Source of the DNA: JBMZCV01 sp049613665
GTDB lineage: Bacteria; Bacteroidota; Bacteroidia; Chitinophagales; UBA2359
NCBI GenBank assembly: GCA_049613665.1
Contig: JBMZCV010000100.1
Coordinates: forward strand, 1-18,867
DNA length: 18,867 nucleotides
Direction: 5' to 3'
In this document: positions 7,830-16,000 of the stretch, piece by piece
Layout of the letters: the number at the start of each line of letters is the position of its first letter
Numbering within the stretch: the stretch's first letter is position 1
Made by a program: the position numbers and the translations under genes
The notes under the pieces: model-generated
Databases searched by the model: none
Seen by the model: the letters and a program-made list of their open reading frames with translations, nothing else
What the model was told of the DNA's origin: nothing

Positions 7830-7880
7830 AAGCATCGAACTTTCAAGAAAAAAGATACTTGAAAGTTCGATGCTTTTTTT
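7830..7880 (+). terminator. Strong intrinsic terminator after the zinc peptidase
   Basis: A perfect 18-bp stem (7830-7847 with 7858-7875, core GCATCGAACTTTCAAG), a 10-base loop, and T residues from 7874 to 7880. This is the most perfect hairpin in the window and isolates the zinc peptidase transcript from the carboxylase gene. Confidence 0.9.
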
Positions 7881-7956
7881 ATTTAAAAAATCTTTTTTTT
7901 TGAAGCAAAAAAATTATATTACAGAAACTTGAAAATTCAGCCATATACAAAAATGT

Positions 7957-7966
7957 TTGGCACTTA
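7957..7966 (+). promoter_or_regulatory. TTGGCACTTA box upstream of the acyl-CoA carboxylase gene
   Basis: Second copy of the 10-mer seen at 7065-7074, here 25 bases before the ATG at 7991. No consensus -7 element was found in this leader, so the promoter of the carboxylase gene is not identified. Confidence 0.25.
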
Positions 7967-7990
7967 GACCTTCAAATCGTAACAAAAAAA

Positions 7991-9625
7991 ATGGAATATA
8001 GCTTAGAATTTAGGAAAAATGAAGACGCATTGAAGCTTGCCGTTTCAAATGTTAATATACATTTAGACAAAATTTATAAAGGTGGTGGCACAAAGCGGAT
8101 AGAAAGATTGCACAAAAAAAATAAACTTACTGCTAGAGAACGCATAGATTTATTGCTCGACAAAGACACAGAACGCTTCGAAGTTGGTGCTTTTGTTGGG
8201 TTTGAGATGTATAAAGAATATGGCGGCTGTCCTGCTGGTGGCGTTGTCGTGATGTTGGGATATGTGAGCGGCAAAATGTGCATAGTCGTAGCCAACGATG
8301 CTACCGTAAAATCTGGTGCATGGTTTCCGATTGCAGCAAAGAAAAACTTGAGAGCACAAGAAATTTCGATAGAAAACCGCTTGCCTATTATTTATCTGGT
8401 GGATAGTGCAGGCGTATTTTTGCCTTTGCAAGATGAAGTTTTTCCAGATAAAGAACATTTCGGCCGCATTTTTCGCAACAATTCTATCATGTCGGCTATG
8501 GGAATCACGCAAATTGCAGCCATTATGGGCAGTTGTGTTGCTGGAGGTGCTTATTTGCCTATTTTGTCAGACGAAGCCTTGATTGTCGAAAATACAGGCT
8601 CGGTATTTTTGGCAGGCCCTTATCTTGTGAAAGCAGCTATTGGCGAAAATGTTGATTCAGAAACTTTGGGTGGTGCTACGACACATTGCGAAATTTCGGG
8701 TGTTACGGACTACAAAATGCCAGACGACAAAACTTGCCTCGAAACGATACGCAAATTGGTTGGCAATATTGGTGAGCAGCCGAAAGCTGGTTTTAGCCGT
8801 GAAACGCCAAAAATGCCTGCTTTGAAAATGGAAGAAATATATGGCCATTATCCAGAAGGCGGCCGCAAACCTTACAATATGCTCGAAATCATCAAGCGTT
8901 TTGTAGATGATTCTGACGTGTTGGAATACAAACAAGATTATGGCAAAAGCATTGTTTGTGCCTATGCTCGTGTCGATGGTTGGGCAGTAGGTATAGTGGC
9001 AAATCAGCGAACTGTGATTAAAAGCAAAAAGGGCGAAATTCAACTTGGTGGCGTTATTTATTCTGATTCGGCTGACAAAGCTGCTCGTTTTATCATGAAT
9101 TGTAATCAAAAGAAAATCCCTTTGGTGTTTTTGCAAGACGTAACAGGTTTTATGGTTGGTTCTCGCTCCGAGCATGGCGGCATTATCAAAGATGGTGCAA
9201 AAATGGTAAATGCAATGAGCAATTCTGTTGTGCCTAAATTTACGATTGTAGTAGGCAATTCTTATGGTGCAGGAAATTATGCGATGTGTGGAAAGGCGTA
9301 TGACCCTCGTTTGATAGTAGCGTGGCCAACTGCGAAAATAGCGGTAATGGGTGGTTCGCAAGCTGCCAAAACGCTTTTGCAAATTCAGATGGCGAGCAAA
9401 AAGAAACGTGGCGAAGTGATTTCAGATGAAGAACAACAACGTATGCTTGACGAAATTACGGCAAAATATGATAAGCAAACCAAACCTTATTATGCAGCAG
9501 CTCGGCTTTGGGTAGATGCTTTGATAGACCCAATAGAAACTCGCAAAGTGATTTCGATGGGTATAGCTGCGGCTAATCATGCACCAATTTTGAAGTCTTA
9601 TGCTACTGGCGTGATGCAGACTTAG
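7991..9625 (+). CDS. Acyl-CoA carboxylase carboxyltransferase (beta) subunit, methylcrotonyl-CoA type
   Basis: A 544-residue cytosolic enzyme made of two crotonase-fold carboxyltransferase halves. It transfers the carboxyl group from biotin to an acyl-CoA. The N-half oxyanion segment is SCVAGGAYLPILSDEALI (181-198), followed by GSVFLAGPYLVKAA (203-216) and GGATTHCEISGVTD (227-240). The C-half carries LQDVTGFMVG (381-390) and SYGAGNYAMCGKAYDPR (424-440). GAGNYxMCGxAY and the AYLP/SDE wording are characteristic of methylcrotonoyl-CoA carboxylase (leucine breakdown) and geranyl-CoA carboxylase rather than propionyl-CoA carboxylase. Exact substrate remains an inference. The partner biotin carboxylase/biotin-carrier subunit and other leucine-degradation genes are absent from the window, so it must be encoded elsewhere. 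Confidence 0.92.
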   Translation: MEYSLEFRKNEDALKLAVSNVNIHLDKIYKGGGTKRIERLHKKNKLTARERIDLLLDKDTERFEVGAFVGFEMYKEYGGCPAGGVVVMLGYVSGKMCIVVANDATVKSGAWFPIAAKKNLRAQEISIENRLPIIYLVDSAGVFLPLQDEVFPDKEHFGRIFRNNSIMSAMGITQIAAIMGSCVAGGAYLPILSDEALIVENTGSVFLAGPYLVKAAIGENVDSETLGGATTHCEISGVTDYKMPDDKTCLETIRKLVGNIGEQPKAGFSRETPKMPALKMEEIYGHYPEGGRKPYNMLEIIKRFVDDSDVLEYKQDYGKSIVCAYARVDGWAVGIVANQRTVIKSKKGEIQLGGVIYSDSADKAARFIMNCNQKKIPLVFLQDVTGFMVGSRSEHGGIIKDGAKMVNAMSNSVVPKFTIVVGNSYGAGNYAMCGKAYDPRLIVAWPTAKIAVMGGSQAAKTLLQIQMASKKKRGEVISDEEQQRMLDEITAKYDKQTKPYYAAARLWVDALIDPIETRKVISMGIAAANHAPILKSYATGVMQT

Positions 9626-9658
9626 TGTAAATTTGTGCTGCACAAATACACAAAACTA

Positions 9659-9707
9659 AAAAAGCTTTTTCCTATCTTCTTTTATAGAAAATAAGAAAAA
9701 GCTTTTT
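9659..9707. terminator. Bidirectional terminator between convergent genes
   Basis: A 22-bp imperfect hairpin (9659-9680 with 9686-9707, loop 9681-9685) whose outer stem AAAAAGCTTTTT supplies T-runs for both strands. Two positions (9672/9694 and 9676/9690) are C-A mismatches in plus-strand RNA but G-U pairs in minus-strand RNA, so it should be more stable for the minus-strand DUF937 transcript. It lies between the carboxylase stop (9625) and the DUF937 stop (9744). Confidence 0.75.
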
Positions 9708-9743
9708 GTGTTAAAGGCTATTGTATGAAAACATTAAACGATT

Positions 9744-10397
9744 TTATCGTCGGCGAGTAAAATAACTACCTAAAAATTTCATAGCCATATCAGCTACATC
9801 GTCCATGATGTCGCCATCTTTGTCGGCATCTAAAAAGTTGTTTAAAATACGTTTTACACCAGAAGGAGCTTTCTTTGCACCTGCTTCGCTTTCTTTTTTC
9901 AAGAAATCTGACAAGCCATCAGCATCTAAATTCTCTTCTCGCTTTTTGCGGCCAACCATTCCCATCACAACAGGAGCAATTTTTTGAAGCAAAGCACCAG
10001 CAGACTTCATATCTAAGCCACTGACTTGCGTAATCAAATCTTCGACATTATCGAGATTATTGCCAAAAATATGCCCTAAAATGCCACTACCATTATCACG
10101 GCGTGCCGCATCAGCGATATTACTTATTTTCGTAGCACCACCTCGTTGTTGTTGCACACTCAAATAGCCAGGCAAGTCATCTAAGATACTACCATCATGG
10201 TCACGCTCAATAGCACTATTGAGTGCCTCAGCACCTTTTTCTTTCTCTGTATTTCGTGCCAAAGCACTAATAATTACAGGAATAGCACTTTCTAAAGCAG
10301 AACTAGTAGCACTACCTTCAGCACCCAATTGTCTGCTTAAAATTCTAATGGCATCATCTCCAAATTGGTCAATGAGTGTTTCTATTAAAGTTGACAT
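9744..10397 (-). CDS. DUF937 domain protein (YidB-like)
   Basis: A 217-residue soluble protein with no signal peptide or membrane segment. The DUF937 region covers most of the N-terminal 150 residues, with alternating helices and the family segments SALESAIPVIISALARN (33-49) and ALLQKIAPVVMGMVGR (135-150). Two similar acidic stretches, DHDGSILDD (66-74) and DKDGDIMDD (192-200), resemble partial EF-hand or dockerin loops, but neither has an acidic residue at the twelfth loop position, so calcium binding is uncertain. The C-terminus ends in three arginines. Function of the family is unknown. The gene is read toward the carboxylase gene; about 300 bases separate it from the monooxygenase upstream on the same strand, with no clear promoter found. 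Confidence 0.85.
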   Translation of the reverse strand: MSTLIETLIDQFGDDAIRILSRQLGAEGSATSSALESAIPVIISALARNTEKEKGAEALNSAIERDHDGSILDDLPGYLSVQQQRGGATKISNIADAARRDNGSGILGHIFGNNLDNVEDLITQVSGLDMKSAGALLQKIAPVVMGMVGRKKREENLDADGLSDFLKKESEAGAKKAPSGVKRILNNFLDADKDGDIMDDVADMAMKFLGSYFTRRR

Positions 10398-10695
10398 AAA
10401 TTAATGTTTTTATAAAAAGGTAAAATATTTGTGGTTTTTACTAAAATAAGTTGTTCAAGCATGAAAGATAAAACTTTTGCAAAAAACAAACAATACATGA
10501 TAATAGTACATACTAGATTTCGGCTTGTAAGACGAAAACAATATCTCAATGTCACTATCATTTCATTTTCAAAAAGGATTTAGCAATAAATTGCTCTTTT
10601 ATGGAAGCTGACACATTCATTTTCGATGCGTTAGCCACCCAAACAAGCAATATTAATTAGCATTTGGCATTCTTAGCAGCTTTTCGGTTTTTTTA
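10398..10695. other. Spacer between the DUF937 and monooxygenase genes
   Basis: About 300 AT-rich bases between two minus-strand genes. I see no open frame of note, no tRNA-like fold, no convincing terminator for the monooxygenase transcript and no TTTG/TAnnTTTG pair on the minus strand for DUF937. Confidence 0.5.
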
Positions 10696-12042
10696 CTAAA
10701 ACACTTGCATAGTTTGTTGTTTTAGCATTTTTTCTGTTTCTTTTGGCATAGTTGACAACACTTTATTTTCGAAATCTTGATGTTTGGAATCTACTCTTCT
10801 AGCCACTTTTTCGAGCATCCACCAGCGACGATTAGCTTTTTTAAGGCGTTTTTTCACTTCCGTAGGACTGACCAAATGCGTCGTCGGCAATTTTTCGCCC
10901 GTTTGTTTAATCACTAAGCCCAAAGGTGGTTTGATGCTATCTTGCAAATGTATCATTTTGGCCAGCAAATCGGCACTAGGTGTTATGAGCGAGCCAATAC
11001 CACCACGAGCTTGAGCCCAACCAATCAGATACAAGCCTTTGTAATCTTCCAACAAAGAACCTGCATAAACTTTAACAACTGAGCCATCTATTCTATTTAG
11101 CTCTTTTGGCAAAAAAGGATAAGACACATGATAGCCTGTTGCACAAACAATAGCATCGAAGTTTTGGCTTGTGCCATCTTCAAAAATAACTTTGCGGCCT
11201 GCCAAACGCTTTATGGCTGGTTTTGCTTCTATTCGGCCGTGTTTGATGTAGTGCAATACTTCGGTGCTAACGGTAGGGTGTTTGTCAAAAATTTTGTAAT
11301 CTGGCTTTTGCAACCCATATTTTGAAAGGTCTCCTACCACAATTTTTAACATCAATCTCAACAGAGAACGCTGCAACCAAATAGGAGCAGCCTGAAAAGG
11401 AGAATCAGTAAGTGGTTGCCCTAATAATGTTTTTGGCAAAAACCAAACACCGCTCCGCATACTCATTATTGCTTTTTGGCTCACACGAGCCGCTTCCGAT
11501 GCTATGTCGCAAGCCGAATTGCCACCACCAATAACCAAAACTCGCTTGCCTTTTAGTTGTTCTGGGCGTTTATAATCTTTGGAATGCAACCATTCGCCAT
11601 CAAAATTGCCTTCATACTGCGGAAAACGCCTTTTCCAATGATGGCCATTACACACTAAAACGCCTTTGTAATTTCTTGTTTCGCCATCTTCAAAATGCAC
11701 TTCCCACAAGTTTTTTTCTATTGGCCGAACATAAACTACTTTTTTGTTGAACTCGATGTTTTCTCGCAAACCGAAATTTTGCGTATAAGCTCTAAAATAA
11801 TCTAACATATTTTGTTGACTTGGAAAATCAGGATAAGTATCAGGCATTGGCCAGTCGCTATATTCAGTTACTTTTTTCGACGAAATAATATGAGCTGTTT
11901 CATAAGTGCCATGATACCAATTTCCACCCACATCATCATCGGCTTCTACTTGGTCGTAACTAATATTGTGTTCTTTTAATGCTTTTGCATGAGCCAAACC
12001 TATTGGCCCAGCTCCAATAATAAGATGTTTTTGATGATACAT
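10696..12042 (-). CDS. Flavin-containing monooxygenase (FMO family)
   Basis: A 448-residue FAD- and NADPH-dependent oxygenase, the usual FMO length. It shows the FAD Rossmann motif GAGPIG (10-15), the FMO fingerprint FDGEWLHSKDY (147-157; FxGxxxHxxxY), the NADPH-binding motif GGGNSACD (172-179), and ATGYHVSYPF (301-310). The tyrosine ending of the fingerprint points to N- or S-oxygenating FMOs rather than Baeyer-Villiger enzymes. The substrate is not identifiable. The frame is open a further 46 codons to 12180, but that extension is lysine/phenylalanine-rich with no family counterpart, and a -7-like element lies inside it. The ATG at 12042 puts GAGPIG eight to ten residues in, as expected. 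No related catabolic genes adjoin it. Confidence 0.88.
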   Translation of the reverse strand: MYHQKHLIIGAGPIGLAHAKALKEHNISYDQVEADDDVGGNWYHGTYETAHIISSKKVTEYSDWPMPDTYPDFPSQQNMLDYFRAYTQNFGLRENIEFNKKVVYVRPIEKNLWEVHFEDGETRNYKGVLVCNGHHWKRRFPQYEGNFDGEWLHSKDYKRPEQLKGKRVLVIGGGNSACDIASEAARVSQKAIMSMRSGVWFLPKTLLGQPLTDSPFQAAPIWLQRSLLRLMLKIVVGDLSKYGLQKPDYKIFDKHPTVSTEVLHYIKHGRIEAKPAIKRLAGRKVIFEDGTSQNFDAIVCATGYHVSYPFLPKELNRIDGSVVKVYAGSLLEDYKGLYLIGWAQARGGIGSLITPSADLLAKMIHLQDSIKPPLGLVIKQTGEKLPTTHLVSPTEVKKRLKKANRRWWMLEKVARRVDSKHQDFENKVLSTMPKETEKMLKQQTMQVF

Positions 12043-12095
12043 AAATATCGTGTTTATTTTTTTGGCAAAACATTTTTGTTTATTTCCAAATCGTT

Positions 12096-12103
12096 CAAAT
12101 ATA
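12096..12103 (-). promoter_or_regulatory. Candidate -7 element of the monooxygenase gene
   Basis: Read on the minus strand, 12103 to 12096 is TATATTTG, a perfect TAnnTTTG match. The -33 region has only a T-run rather than TTTG. A start near 12090 would give a leader of about 48 bases before the preferred ATG at 12042 and would exclude the longer reading frame. Confidence 0.35.
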
Positions 12104-12180
12104 CAAGTTTTTTCTTTACCTAAAAAAATATTTAAAAGCAGTTTAATTTTTTTTGTGAAAAATTTATGGTTCAACTCCAT

Positions 12181-13081
12181 GTTTTACAAGATTTTAATCT
12201 TTAAAACTAAAGGCTTAAATCTATATTTTTTATTTGAATTTTAGATAGCATTTGATACTTGCTTTCTATCTAAAAAAATATTTGCTGTGCTAATGGGTTT
12301 GTTTTTTGACTTGTTATGAAGTGAATGAGAGCTAGACAAAAATAGCTTAATATTTTATTGGAGATAACACCTTAATTTTAATGTTTTGGCAACAAAACAT
12401 CTGTCTATTAAAACATAGCTTATGCCAGATTTTTGGCTACTGATGTCAAAAAACTTTCAACAAACAGTTAAATAAAAAATAACATAATTGATAGCACAAA
12501 GTTTTTTTTTTATTTCTTAATTTCGATATACCGTTTAAATATTTGATTTTTGATGAAAATTGCTTTTATATATAGTTTTAAATCATTACAAATCAAGTTT
12601 TTATACAATGTATTTATATTAATTTTTTTACTTTAAATGTGAGCATCTACAAAGCTTATAAAAAAGCATTTAAACATTAAATGTTATGTGTAAAATGCTG
12701 ATTATCAGTTAATTTAAATTTAAAGCAAGATAAAAATAAAGCTTTTTTGTTTAAAGCCTTTTTTGTTTGATTAAAATAACAATGAAATAAAATATTAAAT
12801 ATAATAAAGGTTAAAATACTATTCAAGATATATGTTTTTGCTTTTGTGTTATTAGTATTTTGTAAATTAAAATATGGATATTATTATTCATTTAAAGAAA
12901 CATTTAGCTCCATTTTGATATTTGCCTGAACGTGAAGTTTTGGCATTGAATTTGTCGTTTTATGCTCTGTCTTACTTTAAAAGCAAACACTTCATCAATC
13001 TAGTCTAATCATACTAAGTATCAAGCACCTATTTATTTAGTAAAAGACATTCATTAAATTTTTAATCCTAATTTTTTATAG
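12181..13081. other. Long AT-rich divergent spacer without a gene
   Basis: About 900 bases between the minus-strand monooxygenase and the plus-strand secreted repeat protein. No credible coding frame or RNA gene is visible. It holds overlapping palindromes at 12667-12685 (CATTTAA-ACA-TTAAATG and AACATT-A-AATGTT), a tandem duplication at 12738-12768, and a weak promoter-like pair, TTTG (12951-12954) and TACTTTAA (12973-12980) 18 bases apart, which could serve the repeat-protein gene. The large size suggests regulatory space or decayed sequence. Confidence 0.5.
12738..12768. repeat. Two-unit tandem repeat
   Basis: AAAGCTTTTTTGTTT (12738-12752) is followed immediately by AAAGCCTTTTTTGTTT (12753-12768), differing by one inserted C. 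It looks like a local duplication in the spacer upstream of the large secreted protein. Confidence 0.6.
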
Positions 13082-16000
13082 ATGGAAAACACGTCGACAA
13101 ATGTAAATTACAACAATAAAATGTTGTTTTGCCTACCTTTTTTTACTAGCGAAAAGCTAAGAACACTAAAATTTCTTCAAAAGTTTCAGTTATTTGCAGT
13201 CCTCTTGGCTATTTGTTTTAGCTACCAAAATGCAAATGCCCAAAACTGCTCCGTTAATGCAGGAGTTGATAGAACTGTTTGCCCAAATAGTTCCAATCAA
13301 CTTCCCATAATAAGCAGTATTGCTTTAGAGGGAAATCAATCTGCTATTAATGTAGAACCTGGTACACTTCAATGGTCTATTGTATCTCAGCCTGCTGGAG
13401 CGTCTGCTACCATAGATAGCCCAAATAGTTTGTCAAGCTCTGTTAGTGGCACTATCATAGAGGGAGATTATACTTTTCAGTTGACTACAGATTGCACAGA
13501 TAATGTAACAGCTATAGACCAAGTAACTTTTATGGTGGTAGCAGAACCCACAGAAGCAGTGGTAGTTTCTACAGATTTAGGCTGTTATATGGGAACACCT
13601 TTTGAAATTGAAGTTTCTCTTCCTGCAGCAGGTGAGACTGGTTATTTATATTATCAGGAGGGCATACCTGGCACAATAAGTCAATTAGATGCTGATACTT
13701 GGACATTTGTTCCAGAACCATTAAATAGCAATTGCTTAGGTGATAATGGCTGGTCAACTAGGTTTCGGTATCAAATTGTCAATGGTGCAAGTTGTCAAAA
13801 AACAGTATATCAAACCCTTAATTATAATTATGCTTCCCAAACAGTCTATGCCAATGCTATCCCTGATTTTGGTTGTACCGATATAGAATTATTTGGTGCT
13901 TGTCCTTTAGATGGAGCAGGCGAATGGACTTATACTGGCCCTGGCGTTATTACCTATGATTCAGGTTCTGATGCAGCACAAACATATATAAATGCAAGTG
14001 TTCCTGGAGATTATACCTTTACTTGGACTATAACAGGTGGTTGTAATCCTGATGTAGCTACTGTTGATGTAACATTTGTAGATTGTAGCGGTGTTTGTCC
14101 AGTCGAAACATTGGCCGACGCAGGAACAAGCCAAAATTATTGTGGCAATTTTCCTCCTTCTATTGTTTTAGATGGCTCTGTACCTGGCACAAATCAAGTA
14201 GGGGAATGGACGCAGGTACACGGCCCTTTAATAACCATAACTGATATTAATGACCCTAATACTTCTATTACAGGACTTACTGCTGGAGATAGTCATTACA
14301 CTTTTGTATGGTTGGTAAATGGCAATGGTTGTTTTTCGAGAGATACTGTTTCTTTTACAGAGATACCATCTATGGCACCTGATAGTTATGACCCAGCAGG
14401 TTGTATAAGTACAACAGGTTATCAACCCAATGATTTTCGAGTTTTCAATAATGCAAGCTATCCGCTAAATGCCATTGCTACACAAGATAGTATTTGTATT
14501 ACATTATTAATAAAAGAAGTGCCAGAAGAAGCTTTGAATGCCGATGGCACTTTCGATGAAAGAGTAATTACAGGTATTTCTGCTTCTCCAGGAGGCTTTC
14601 TACCTTCTTCTTATATACTGCCTCCTGGCACTATAACAGTAGGAGTGCCTTATAGAACATGTATTAATTTGGAAGAAGACTTTTTAGATGGAGAGACTTA
14701 TGAAGAATCTATTTACTATAATGCAAGTGCAAACTTCTATGTATCTCTTGATGTTTATAGTACGCAAGGCTATTATGATGTAGTAACCAGCGTAGAAACA
14801 GTTTGCGGCACTTATGTAGCCGATGATTTTCAGGCATATATAAGTACTAGGTCTTCTTTTCCTTTAAATGCAGGAACAGATATTATTTTAGATTGTAATA
14901 CGCCTAGTACTACGCTTGCTGGTGCAGGATTAGAAGATTGGAGTGGACATTATGGACAATGGACAATGGTGTCAGGCCCAGGCCCTTCTCCGCTTACCGA
15001 AACCTCTCAGTATGAATCAGAACCTTTTATCGACAATTTGAATCCAGGTACTTACACTTTTAGATACTTCAATCGTAATCCAGTGCAAGAATGTAATCCA
15101 ACTTATGATGATGTAGAAATTGTTGTAATAGCCGATAATTCGCCAATAATTACACTCACAGAATTGGAAGGAGGCTGTGCTGGTCATGCAGTTTTTGCAG
15201 CAAGCTATGAATACGCTTTAGGTGGCACTTGGTCTATTATTAATCCTGCTGTAACTTCCGAAACACTTACTTCAAGTGGCGGTTTGGGAAGTGATACCTT
15301 AATAATAGATAATTTAGTAGCAAGCACAAATTATACGATTGAATTTTCTGCTAACAATGCCTGTGGCTCAAATAGTCAAACTATTAATTTGACAACTAAC
15401 TCAGATGCAGGGCCTAGTTTGGCTCAAATTTCTGAAGATTTGATTTGCACTAGCAGTTCTACTTTATCATTGAATGCAGCTAATATTACCAATGGAATAG
15501 GTATTTGGAGTGTTATTTCTCAGCCAATAGGAGCAAATGCTTCTTTTTCAGATATAAATAATCCTAGTACAACGATAAATGATGTGTCAGAGAATGGAAC
15601 ATACATTATAGAATGGGCAGTAAGTAATATACCTTGTGCTACCATATCAAGAGATACTGTAATAATTGGCAGAGGCGTTGCTGACCTACCAAATGCAGGT
15701 GGCGACCAAGAGTATTGCAATGTGGATAGCTACCCTTTTATGAGCAACTTAGCAGCTACTCCTCTAGTTAGTCCATCTACGGGACAATGGATTTTTATTG
15801 CTGGCCCCGACCTACTTACTTTTGGCGATACGACTTCTTCTACATCGTCCTTTACTGTTTCCATGCAGGGTCAGTATGTCATCGGTTGGGAGTCTAGTAT
15901 TGCAGGCTGTGATACACAAACAGATTATATTACCATTGATATAGGTGCTGGTGCTCCAGTAGCCGATGCAGGCCCTGATCAAAGTGATTGTGGTGGCAAT

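Noticed and set aside
7750..7932. Small plus-strand frame after the zinc peptidase
   Set aside because: Its second half is the translation of the 18-bp terminator hairpin and a poly-A/T stretch; it also overlaps the end of the peptidase gene.
8657..9382. Open minus-strand frame of 241 codons opposite the acyl-CoA carboxylase gene
   Set aside because: It lies wholly antisense to a gene with clear carboxyltransferase motifs, and its translation is rich in His, Tyr, Arg and Cys with no recognisable domain; it is a codon-bias shadow.
12050..12244. Small plus-strand frame of 64 codons near the monooxygenase start
   Set aside because: Phe/Leu/Lys-rich translation of AT-rich spacer, antisense to the dubious N-terminal extension; no start signal or homology clue.
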